Origin: Luzula sylvatica | Lineage: Eukaryota > Streptophyta > Magnoliopsida > Poales > Juncaceae | Reading direction: 5' to 3' | NCBI GenBank assembly: GCA_946800325.1 | Contig: OX326958.1 | Span: 71,669,264-71,733,263, forward strand | DNA length: 64,000 nucleotides | In this document: piece by piece, positions 38,067 through 50,094 of the stretch | Layout: each line of letters begins with the position of its first letter | How positions within the stretch are numbered: the stretch's first letter is position 1 | Notes under the pieces: model-generated | Told to the model about the DNA's origin: nothing | Database searches by the model: none | What the model saw: only the letters and a program-made list of their open reading frames with translations | Translations under genes and position numbers: made by a program

Positions 38067-41042
38067 ATACAAATGATCTAAAAACACGTTATTTGAACTC
38101 CTCAAAGCGTTAAAATCTTGTTTTGAATCGGAAAACAAAGTTTCTTAGTGTTTGCGAAATTTGGTGAAAAGTTATGTAGTAAAAGATACGATACAAATGA
38201 TCTAAAAACACGTTATTTGAACTCCTCAAAGCTTTAAAATCTTGTTTTGAATCGAAAAAAAAACTTTCTTAGTGTTTGTGAAATTTGGTGAAAAGTTATG
38301 TAGTAAAAGATACGATACAAATGATCTAAAAACACGTTATTTGAACACCTCAAAGCGTTAAAATCTTGTTTTGAATCGAAAAACAAACTTCCTTAGTGTC
38401 TGTGAAATTTGGTGAAAAGTTATGTAGTAAAAGATACGATACAAATGATCTAAAAACGCGTGATTTGAACTCCTCAAAGCGTTAAAATCTTGTTTTGAAT
38501 CGAAAAACAAACTTTGTTAGTGTTTGTGAAATTTGGTGAAAAGTTATGTAGTAAAAGATACGATACAACTGATCTAAAAACACGTTATTTGAACTCCTCA
38601 AAGCGTTAAAATCCTGTTTTGAATCGAAAAACAAACTTTCTTAGTGGTTGCGAAATTTGGTGAAAAGTTACGTAGTAAAAGATACGATACAAATGATCTA
38701 AAACCACGTTATTTGAACTCCTCAAAGCGTTAAAATCTTGTTTTGAATCGAAAAACAAACTTTCTTAGTGTTTGCGAAATTTGGTGACAAGTTATGTAGT
38801 AAAAGATACGATACAAATGATCTAAAAACACGTTATTTGAACTCCTCAAAGCGTTAAAATCTTGTTTTGAATAGAAAAACAAACTTTCTTAGTGTTCGTG
38901 AAATTTGGTGAAAAGTTAGGTAGTAAAAGATACGATACAAATGATCTAAAAACACGTTATTTGAACTCCTCAAAGCGTTAAAATCTAGTTTTGAATCGAA
39001 AAACAAACTTTCTTAGTGTTTGCAAAATTTGGTGAAAAGTTATGTAGTAAAAGATACGATACAAATGATCTAAAAACACGTTATTTGAACTCCTCAAAGC
39101 GTTAAAATCTTGTTTTGAATCGAAAAACAAACTTTCTTAGTGTTTGTGAAATTTGGTGAAAAGTTAGGTAGTAAAAGATACGATACAAATGATCTAAAAA
39201 CACGTTATTTGAACTCCTCAAAGCGTTAAAATATTGTTTTGAATCGAGAAACAAACTTTGTTAGTGTTTGTGAAATTTGGTGAAAAGTGATGTAGTAAAA
39301 GATACGATACAACTGGTCTAAAAACACGTTATTTGAACTACTCAAAGCGCTAAAATCTTGTTTTGAATCGAAAAACAAACTTTCTTAGTGTTTGTGAAAT
39401 TTGGTGAAAAGTTATGTAGTAAAAGATACGATACAAATGATCTAAAAACGCGTTATTTGAGCTCCTCAAAGCGTTAAAATCTTGTTTTGAATCGAAAAAC
39501 AAACTTTCTTAGTGTTTGTGAAATTTGGTGAAAAGTTATGTAGTAAAAGATACGATACAAATGATCTAAAAACACGTGATTTGAACTCCTCAAAGAGTTA
39601 AAATCTTGTTTTGAATCGAAAAACAAACTTTGTTAGTGTTTGTGAAATTTGGTGAAAAGTTATGTAGTAAAAGATACGATACAACTGATCTAAAAACACA
39701 TTATTTGAACTCCTCAAAGCGTTAAAATCTAGTTTTGAATCGAAAAACAAACTTTCTTAGTGGTTGCGAAATTTGGTGAAAAGTTACGTAGTAAAAGATA
39801 CGATACAAATGATCTAAAAACACGTTATTTGAACTGCTCAAAGCGTTAAAATCTTGTTTTGATTCGAAAAACAAACTTTGTTAGTGTTTGTGAAATTTCG
39901 TGAATAGTTATGTAGTAAAAGATACGATACAACTGATCTAAAAACACCTTATTTGAACTCCTCAAAGCGTTAAAATCTTGTTTTGAATCGAAAAACAAAC
40001 TTTCTTAGTGTTTGCAAAATTTGGTGAAAAGTTATGTAGTAAAAGATACGATACAAATGATCTAAAAACACGTTATTTGAACTCCTCAAAGTGTTACAAT
40101 TTTGTTTTGAATCGAAAAATAAACTTTCTTAGTGTTTGTGAAATTTGGTGAAAAGTTATGTAGTAAAAGATACGATACAAATGAACTAAAAACACGTGAT
40201 TTGAACTCCTCAAAGCGTTAAAATCTTGTATTGAATCGAAAAACAAACTTTGTTAGTGTTTGTGAAATTTGGTGAAAAGTTATGTAGTAAAAGATACGAT
40301 ACAACTGATCCAAAAACATGTTTTTTGGACTCCTCAAAGCGTTAATATCTTGTTTTGAATCGAAAAACAAACTTTCTTAGTGTTTGTGAAATTTGGTGAA
40401 AAGTTAAGTAGTAAAAGATACGACACAAATGATCTAAAAACACGTTATTGGAACTCCTCAAAGCGTTAAAATCTTGTTTTGAATCGGAAAACAAACTTTG
40501 TTAGAGTTTGTGAAATTTGGTGAAAAGTTATGTAGTAAAAGATACGATATAACTGATCTAAATACATGTTATTTGAACTGCTCAAAGCGTTAAAATCTTG
40601 TTTTGAATCGAAAAACAAACTTTCTTAGTGTTTGTGAAATTTGGTGAAAAGTTATGTAGTAAAAGATACGATACAAATGATCTAAAAACACGTGATTTGA
40701 ACTCCTCAAAGCGTTAAAATCTTGTTTTGAATCGAAAAACAAACTTTGTTAGTGTTTGTGAAATTTGGTGAAAAGTTATGTAGTAAAAGATACGATACAA
40801 ATGATCTAAAAACACGTTATTTGAACTCCTCAAAGCGTTAAAATCTTGTTTTGAATCGAAAAACAAACTTTGTTAGTGTTTGTGAAATTTCGTGAAAAGT
40901 TATGTAGTAAAAGATACGATACAACTGATCTAAAAACACGTTATTTGAACTCCTCAAAGCGTTAAAATCTTGTTTTGAATCGAAAAACAAACTTTCTTAG
41001 TGTTTGCGAAATTTGGTGACAAGTTATGTAGTAAAAGATACG
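38067..41042. repeat. 25-mer unit reduced to 24 monomers (T/U fusion)
   Basis: 25-mer haplotype A to Z without X. One monomer is lost by fusion of T and U at 40423-40546. Y here has the ordinary GAAAAGTTATGTAGT ending where the copy at 16368 has GAAATGTTATGTACT. Confidence 0.85.
40423..40546. repeat. T/U hybrid monomer
   Basis: It begins with T2C (GACACAAATG) of T and ends with A65G and C78G of U, plus a private GAGTTTG. The TATTGG private change sits at about position 28. The crossover lies between positions 3 and 64. The preceding S and following V are normal. Confidence 0.85.
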
Positions 41043-42530
41043 ATACAAATGATCTAAAAACACGTTATTTGAACTCCTCAAAGCGTTAAAATCTTGTTTT
41101 GAATCGGAAAACAAAGTTTCTTAGTGTTTGCGAAATTTGGTGAAAAGTTATGTAATAAAAGATACGATACAAATGATCTAAAAACACGTTATTTGAACTC
41201 CTCAAAGCTTTAAAATCTTGTTTTGAATCGAAAAAAAAACTTTCTTAGTGTTTGTGAAATTTGGTGAAAAGTTATGTAGTAAAAGATACGATACAAATGA
41301 TCTAAAAACACGTTATTTGAACACCTCAAAGCGTTAAAATCTTGTTTTGAATCGAAAAACAAACTTCCTTAGTGTCTGTGAAATTTGGTGAAAAGTTATG
41401 TAGTAAAAGATACGATACAAATGATCTAAAAACGCGTGATTTGAACTCCTCAAAGCGTTAAAATCTAGTTTTGAATCGAAAAACAAACTTTCTTAGTGTT
41501 TGCGAAATTTGGTGAAAAGTTATGTAGTAAAAGATACGATACAAATGATCTAAAAACACGTTATTTGAACTCCTCAAAGCGTTAAAATCTTGTTTTGAAT
41601 CGAAAAACAAACTTCCTTAGTGTCTGTGAAATTTGGTGAAAAGTTATGTAGTAAAAGATACGATACAAATGATCTAAAAACGCGTGATTTGAACTCCTCA
41701 AAGCGTTAAAATCTTGTTTTGAATCGAAAAACAAACTTTGTTAGTGTTTGTGAAATTTGGTGAAAAGTTATGTAGTAAAAGATACGATACAAATGATCTA
41801 AAAACGCGTGATTTGAACTCCTCAAAGCGTTAAAATCTAGTTTTGAATCGAAAAACAAACTTTCTTAGTGTTTGCGAAATTTGGTGAAAAGTTAGGTAGT
41901 AAAAGATACGATACAACTGATCTAAAAACACATTATTTGAACTCCTCAAAGCGTTAAAATCTTGTTTTGAATCGAAAAACAAACTTTCTTAGTGGTTGCG
42001 AAATTTGGTGAAAAGTTACGTAGTAAAAGATACGATACAAATGATCTAAAAACACGTTATTTGAACTGCTCAAAGCGTTAAAATCTTGTTTTGAATCGGA
42101 AAACAAACTTTGTTAGTGTTTGTGAAATTTCGTGAATAGTTATGTAGTAAAAGATACGATACAACTGATCTAAAAACACCTTATTTGAACTCCTCAAAGC
42201 GTTAAAATCTTGTTTTGAATCGAAAAACAAACTTTCTTAGTGGTTGCGAAATTTGGTGAAAAGTTACGTAGTAAAAGATACGATACAAATGATCTAAAAA
42301 CACGTTATTTGAACTGCTCAAAGCGTTAAAATCTTGTTTTGATTCGAAAAACAAACTTTGTTAGTGTTTGTGAAATTTCGTGAATAGTTATGTAGTAAAA
42401 GATACGATACAACTGATCTAAAAACACCTTATTTGAACTCCTCAAAGCGTTAAAATCTTGTTTTGAATCGAAAAACAAACTTTCTTAGTGTTTGCAAAAT
42501 TTGGTGAAAAGTTATGTAGTAAAAGATACG
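41043..42530. repeat. Mosaic zone of hybrid monomers (12 units)
   Basis: After A, B, C the order breaks. It continues with a D/H hybrid (41415-41538), a plain/C hybrid, D, a second D/H hybrid ending in TTAGG (41787-41910), an N- or X-like monomer, O with A65G, a P/N hybrid (42159-42282), O of the 25-mer type, and P. Pieces from the 26-mer and 25-mer haplotypes are interleaved at monomer or half-monomer scale. This is the densest run of hybrids in the window. Confidence 0.8.
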
Positions 42531-45500
42531 ATACAAATGATCTAAAAACGCGTGATTTGAACTCCTCAAAGCGTTAAAATCTAGTTTTGAATCGAAAAAC
42601 AAACTTTCTTAGTGTTTGCGAAATTTGGTGAAAAGTTATGTAGTAAAAGATACGATACAAATGATCTAAAAACACGTTATTTGAACTCCTCAAAGCGTTA
42701 AAATCTTGTTTTGAATCGAAAAACAAACTTTCTTAGTGTTTGTGAAATTTGGTGAAAAGTTAGGTAGTAAAAGATACGATACAAATGATCTAAAAACACG
42801 TTATTTCGACTCCTCAAAGCGTTAAAATCTTGTTTTGAATCGAAAAACAAACTTTGTTAGGGTTTGTGAAATTTGGTGAAAAGTGATGTAGTAAAAGATA
42901 CGATACAACTGGTCTAAAAACACGTTATTTGAACTACTCAAAGCGCTAAAATCTTGTTTTGAATCGAAAAACAAACTTTCTTAGTGTTTGTGAAATTTGG
43001 TGAAAAGTTATGTAGTAAAAGATACGATACAAATGATCTAAAAACGCGTTATTTGAGCTCCTCAAAGCGTTAAAATCTTGGTTTGAATCGAAAAACAAAC
43101 TTTCTTAGTGTTTGTGAAATTTGGTGAAAAGTTATGTAGTAAAAGATACGATACAAATGATCTAAAAACACGTGATTTGAACTACTCAAAGCGTTAAAAT
43201 CTTGTTTTGAATCGAAAAACAAACTTTGTTAGTGTTTGTGAAATTTGGTGAAAAGTAATGTAGTAAAAGATACGATACAACTGATCTAAAAACACATTAT
43301 TTGAACTCCTCAAAGCGTTAAAATCTTGTTTTGAATCGAAAAACAAACTTTCTTAGTGGTTGCGAAATTTGGTGAAAAGTTACGTAGTAAAAGATACGAT
43401 ACAAATGATCTAAAAACACGTTATTTGAACTGCTCAAAGCGTTAAAATCTTGTTTTGAATCGAAAAACAAACTTTGTTAGTGTTTGTGAAATTTCGTGAA
43501 TAGTTATGTAGTAAAAGATACGATACAACTGATCTAAAAACACCTTATTTGAACTCCTCAAAGCGTTAAAATCTTGTTTTGAATCGAAAAACAAACTTTC
43601 TTAGTGTTTGCAAAATTTGGTGAAAAGTTATGTAGTAAAAGATACGATACAAATGATCTAAAAACACGTTATTTGAACTCCTCAAAGCGTTACAATCTTG
43701 TTTTGAATCAAAAAATAAACTTTCTTAGTGTTTGTGAAATTTGGTGAAAAGTTATGTAGTAAAAGATACGATACAAATGATCTAAAAACACGTGATTTGA
43801 ACTCCTCAAAGCGTTAAAATCTTGTTTTGAATCGAAAAACAAACTTTGTTAGTGTTTGTGAAATTTGGTGAAAAGTTATGTAGTAAAAGATACGATACAA
43901 CTGATCCAAAAACATGTTTTTTGAACTCCTCAAAGCGTTAAAATCTTGTTTTGAATCGAAAAAAAAACTTTCTTAGTGTTTGTGAAATTTGGTGAAAAGT
44001 TATGTAGTAAAAGATACGATACAAATGATCTAAAAACACGTTATTTGAACACCTCAAAGCGTTAAAATCTTGTTTTGAATCGAAAAACAAACTTCCTTAG
44101 TGTCTGTGAAATTTGGTGAAAAGTTATGTAGTAAAAGATACGATACAAATGATCTAAAAACGCGTGATTTGAACTCCTCAAAGCGTTAAAATCTTGTTTT
44201 GAATCGAAAAACACACTTTGTTAGTGTTTGTGAAATTTGGTGAAAAGTCATGTAGTAAAAGATACGATACAACTGATCTAAAAACACGTTATTTGAACTC
44301 CTCAAAGCGTTAAAATCCTGTTTTGAATCGAAAAACAAACTTTCTTAGTGGTTGCGAAATTTGGTGAAAAGTTACGTAGTAAAAGATACGATACAAATGA
44401 TCTAAAAACACGTTATTTGAACTCCTCAAAGCGTTAAAATCTTGTTTTGAATCGAAAAACAAACTTGCTTAGTGTTTGCGAAATTTGGTGACAAGTTATG
44501 TAGTAAAAGATACGATACAAATGATCTAAAAACACGTTATTTGAACTCCTCAGAGCGTTAAAATCTTGTTTTGAATCGAAAAACAAACTTTCTTAGTGTT
44601 TGAGAAATTTGGTGAAAAGTTAGGTAGTAAAAGATACGATACAAATGATCTAAAAACACGTTATTTGAACTCCTCAAAGCGTTAAAATCTAGTTTTGAAT
44701 CGAAAAACAAACTTTCTTAGTGTTTGCGAAATTTGGTGAAAAGTTATGTAGTAAAAGATACGATACAAATGATCTAAAAACACGTTATTTGAACTCCTCA
44801 AAGCGTTAAAATCTTGTTTTGAATCGAAAAACAAACTTTCTTAGTGTTTGTGAAATTTGGTGAAAAGTTAGGTAGTAAAAGATACGATACAAATGATCTA
44901 AAAACACGTTATTTCGACTCCTCAAAGCGTTAAAATCTTGTTTTGAATCGAAAAACAAACTTTGTTAGGGTTTGTGAAATTTGGTGAAAAGTGATGTAGT
45001 AAAAGATACGATACAACTGGTCTAAAAACACGTTATTTGAACTACTCAAAGCGCTAAAATCTTGTTTTGAATCGAAAAACAAACTTTCTTAGTGTTTGTG
45101 AAATTTGGTGAAAAGTTATGTAGTAAAAGATACGATACAAATGATCTAAAAACGCGTTATTTGAGCTCCTCAAAGCGTTAAAATCTTGGTTTGAATCGAA
45201 AAACAAACTTTCTTAGTGTTTGTGAAATTTGGTGAAAAGTTATGTAGTAAAAGATACGATACAAATGATCTAAAAACACGTGATTTGAACTCCTCAAAGC
45301 GTTAAAATCTTGTTTTGAATCGAAAAACAAACTTTGTTAGTGTTTGTGAAATTTGGTGAAAAGTAATGTAGTAAAAGATACGATACAACTGATCTAAAAA
45401 CACATTATTTGAACTCCTCAAAGCGTTAAAATCTTGTTTTGAATCGAAAAACAAACTTTCTTAGTGGTTGCGAAATTTGGTGAAAAGTTACGTAGTAAAA

Positions 45501-46498
45501 GATACGATACAAATGATCTAAAAACACGTTATTTGAACTGCTCAAAGCGTTAAAATCTTGTTTTGAATCGAAAAACAAACTTTGTTAGTGTTTGTGAAAT
45601 TTCGTGAATAGTTATGTAGTAAAAGATACGATACAACTGATCTAAAAACACATTATTTGAACTCCTCAAAGCGTTAAAATCTTGTTTTGAATCGAAAAAC
45701 AAACTTTCTTAGTGTTTGCGAAATTTGGTGACAAGTTATGTAGTAAAAGATACGATACAAATGATCTAAAAACACGTTATTTGAACTCCTCAAAGCGTTA
45801 AAATCTTGTTTTGAATCGAAAAACAAACTTTCTTAGTGTTCGTGAAATTTGGTGAAAAGTTAGGTAGTAAAAGATACGATACAAATGATCTAAAAACACG
45901 TTATTTGAACTCCTCAAAGCGTTAAAATCTAGTTTTGAATCGAAAAACAAACTTTCTTAGTGTTTGCGAAATTTGGTGAAAAGTTATGTAGTAAAAGATA
46001 CGATACAAATGATCTAAAAACACGTTATTTGAACTCCTCAAAGCGTTAAAATCTTGTTTTGAATCGAAAAACAAACTTTCTTAGTGTTTGTGAAATTTGG
46101 TGAAAAGTTAGGTAGTAAAAGATACGATACAAATGATCTAAAAACACGTTATTTGAACTCCTCAAAGCGTTAAAATATTGTTTTGAATCGAGAAACAAAC
46201 TTTGTTAGTGTTTGTGAAATTTGGTGAAAAGTGATGTAGTAAAAGATACGATACAACTGGTCTAAAAACACGTTATTTGAACTACTCAAAGCGCTAAAAT
46301 CTTGTTTTGAATCGAAAAACAAACTTTCTTAGTGTTTGTGAAATTTGGTGAAAAGTTATGTAGTAAAAGATACGATACAAATGATCTAAAAACGCGTTAT
46401 TTGAGCTCCTCAAAGCGTTAAAATCTTGTTTTGAATCGAAAAACAAACTTTCTTAGTGTTTGTGAAATTTGGTGAAAAGTTATGTAGTAAAAGATACG
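42531..46498. repeat. 26-mer-derived block with S/B and P/F fusions
   Basis: It starts with a third D/H hybrid (42531-42654), then I to R, an S/B hybrid (43895-44018), C to O, a hybrid with a P- or N-like 5' part and an F-like 3' part (45631-45754), then G to L of the 25-mer haplotype. L at 46375 lacks T55G, which marks the passage into 25-mer-type sequence. D has a CACACTTTG change and G a CAGAGCG change that recur at 50467 and 50839, so this block is related to the 26-mer at 50095. Confidence 0.82.
43895..44018. repeat. S/B hybrid monomer
   Basis: The 5' part is S (A7C, T13C, C21T, A25T). The 3' part is B (C70A giving nine A, then CTTTCTT). G43T of B is absent, so the crossover is between positions 44 and 69. 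The next monomer is C, as B requires. The junction replaces S-Z and A with a direct step into the next unit. Confidence 0.87.
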
Positions 46499-48110
46499 AT
46501 ACAAATGATCTAAAAACACGTGATTTGAACTCCTCAAAGAGTTAAAATCTTGTTTTGAATCGAAAAACAAACTTTGTTAGTGTTTGTGAAATTTGGTGAA
46601 AAGTTATGTAGTAAAAGATACGATACAACTGATCTAAAAACACATTATTTGAACTCCTCAAAGCGTTAAAATCTAGTTTTGAATCGAAAAACAAACTTTC
46701 TTAGTGGTTGCGAAATTTGGTGAAAAGTTACGTAGTAAAAGATACGATACAAATGATCTAAAAACACGTTATTTGAACTGCTCAAAGCGTTAAAATCTTG
46801 TTTTGATTCGAAAAACAAACTTTGTTAGTGTTTGTGAAATTTCGTGAATAGTTATGTAGTAAAAGATACGATACAACTGATCTAAAAACACCTTATTTGA
46901 ACTCCTCAAAGCGTTAAAATCTTGTTTTGAATCGAAAAACAAACTTTCTTAGTGTTTGCAAAATTTGGTGAAAAGTTATGTAGTAAAAGATACGATACAA
47001 ATGATCTAAAAACACGTTATTTGAACTCCTCAAAGTGTTACAATTTTGTTTTGAATCGAAAAATAAACTTTCTTAGTGTTTGTGAAATTTGGTGAAAAGT
47101 TATGTAGTAAAAGATACGATACAAATGAACTAAAAACACGTGATTTGAACTCCTCAAAGCGTTAAAATCTTGTATTGAATCGAAAAACAAACTTTGTTAG
47201 TGTTTGTGAAATTTGGTGAAAAGTTATGTAGTAAAAGATACGATACAACTGATCCAAAAACATGTTTTTTGAACTCCTCAAAGCGTTAATATCTTGTTTT
47301 GAATCGAAAAACAAACTTTCTTAGTGTTTGTGAAATTTGGTGAAAAGTTAAGTAGTAAAAGATACGACACAAATGATCTAAAAACACGTTATTTGAACTC
47401 CTCAAAGCGTTAAAATCTTGTTTTGAATCGAAAAACAAACTTTCTTAGTGTTTGTGAAATTTGGTGAAAAGTTATGTAGTAAAAGATACGATACAAATCA
47501 TCTAAAAACACGTTATTTGAACTCCTCAAAGCGTTAAAATCTTGTTTTGAATCGGAAAACAAACTTTGTTAGTGTTTGTGAAATTTGGTGAAAAGTTATG
47601 TAGTAAAAGATACGATATAACTGATCTAAATACATGTTATTTGAACTGCTCAAAGCGTTAAAATCTTGTTTTGAATCGAAAAACAAACTTTCTTAGTGTT
47701 TGTGAAATTTGGTGAAAAGTTATGTAGTAAAAGATACGATACAAATGATCTAAAAACACGTGATTTGAACTCCTCAAAGCGTTAAAATCTTGTTTTGAAT
47801 CGAAAAACAAACTTTGTTAGTGTTTGTGAAATTTGGTGAAAAGTTATGTAGTAAAAGATACGATACAAATGATCTAAAAACACGTTATTTGAACTCCTCA
47901 AAGCGTTAAAATCTTGTTTTGAATCGAAAAACAAACTTTGTTAGTGTTTGTGAAATTTCGTGAAAAGTTATGTAGTAAAAGATACGATACAACTGATCTA
48001 AAAACACGTTATTTGAACTCCTCAAAGCGTTAAAATCTTGTTTTGAATCGAAAAACAAACTTTCTTAGTGTTTGCGAAATTTGGTGACAAGTTATGTAGT
48101 AAAAGATACG

Positions 48111-50094
48111 ATACAAATGATCTAAAAACACGTTATTTGAACTCCTCAAAGCGTTAAAATCTTGTTTTGAATCGGAAAACAAAGTTTCTTAGTGTTTGCG
48201 AAATTTGGTGAAAAGTTATGTAGTAAAAGATACGATACAAATGATCTAAAAACACGTTATTTGAACTCCTCAAAGCTTTAAAATCTTGTTTTGAATCGAA
48301 AAAAAAACTTTCTTAGTGTTTGTGAAATTTGGTGAAAAGTTATGTAGTAAAAGATACGATACAAATGATCTAAAAACACGTTATTTGAACACCTCAAAGA
48401 GTTAAAATCTTGTTTTGAATCGAAAAACAAACTTCCTTAGTGTCTGTGAAATTTGGTGAAAAGTCATGTAGTAAAAGATACGATACAAATGATCTAAAAA
48501 CGCGTGATTTGAACTCCTCAAAGCGTTAAAATCTTGTTTTGAATCGAAAAACAAACTTTGTTAGTGTTTGTGAAATTTGGTGAAAAGTTATGTAGTAAAA
48601 GATACGATACAAATGATCTAAAAACACGTTATTTGAACTCCTCAAAGCGTTAAAATCTTGTTTTGAATCGAAAAACAAACTTTGTTAGTGTTTGTGAAAT
48701 TTCGTGAATAGTTATGTAGTAAAAGATACGATACAACTGATCTAAAAACACCTTATTTGAACTCCTCAAAGCGTTAAAATCTTGTTTTGAATCGAAAAAC
48801 AAACTTTCTTAGTGTTTGCAAAATTTGGTGAAAAGTTATGTAGTAAAAGATACGATACAAATGATCTAAAAACACGTTATTTGAACTCCTCAAAGCGTTA
48901 CAATCTTGTTTTGAATCAAAAAATAAACTTTCTTAGTGTTTGTGAAATTTGGTGAAAAGTTATGTAGTAAAAGATACGATACAAATGATCTAAAAACACG
49001 TGATTTGAACTCCTCAAAGCGTTAAAATCTTGTTTTGAATCGAAAAACAAGCTTTGTTAGTGTTTGTGAAATTTGGTGAAAAGTTATGTAGTAAAAGATA
49101 CGATACAACTGATCTAAAAACATGTTTTTTGAACTCCTCAAAGCGTTAAAATCTTGTTTTGAATCGAAAAACAAACTTTCTTAGTCTTTGTGAAATTTGG
49201 TGAAAAGTTAAGTAGTAAAAGATACGACACAAATGATCTAAAAACACGTTATTTGAACTCCTCAAAGCGTTAAAATCTTGTTTTGAATCGAAAAACAAAC
49301 TTTCTTAGTGTTTGTGAAATTTGGTGAAAAGTTATGTAGTAAAAGATACGATACAAATGATCTAAAAAAACGTTATTTGAACTCCTCAAAGCGTTAAAAT
49401 ATTGTTTTGAACCGGAAAACAAACTTTGTTAGTGTTTGTGAAATTTGGTGAAAAGTTATGTAGTAAAAGATACGATATAACTGATCTAAAAACATGTTAT
49501 TTGAACTGCTCAAAGCGTTAAAATCTTGTTTTGAATCGAAAAACAAACTTTCTTAGTGTTTGTGAAATTTGGTGAAAAGTTATGTAGTAAAAGATACGAT
49601 ACAAATGATCTAAAAACACGTGATTTGAACACCTCAAAGCGTTAAAATCTTGTTTTGAATCGAAAAACAAACTTTGTTAGTGTTTGTGAAATTTGGTGAA
49701 AAGTTATGTAGTAAAAGATACGATACAACTGATCTAAAAACACATTATTTGAACTCCTCAAAGCGTTAAAATCTTGTTTTGAATCGAAAAACAAACTTTC
49801 TTAGTGGTTGCGAAATTTGGTGAAAAGTTACGTAGTAAAAGATACGATACAAATGATCTAAAAACACGTTATTTGAACTCCTCAAAGCGTTAAAATCTTG
49901 TTCTGAATCGAAAAACAAACTTTGTTAGTGTTTGTGAAATTTCGTGAAAAGTTATGTAGTAAAAGATACGATACAACTGATCTAAAAACACGTTATTTGA
50001 ACTCCTCAAAGCGTTAAAATCTTGTTTTGAATCGAAAAACAAACTTTCTTAGTGTTTGCGAAATTTGGTGACAAGTTATGTAGTAAAAGATACG
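48111..50094. repeat. 16-mer unit (A-D, O-Z), copy 3
   Basis: A-D then O-Z with 16-mer marks in R, S, U, W and Y. C carries C42A (AAAGAGTT) and GTCATG, shared only with the 16-mer at 54931. O has the ordinary GCG at 41-43. Confidence 0.87.
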
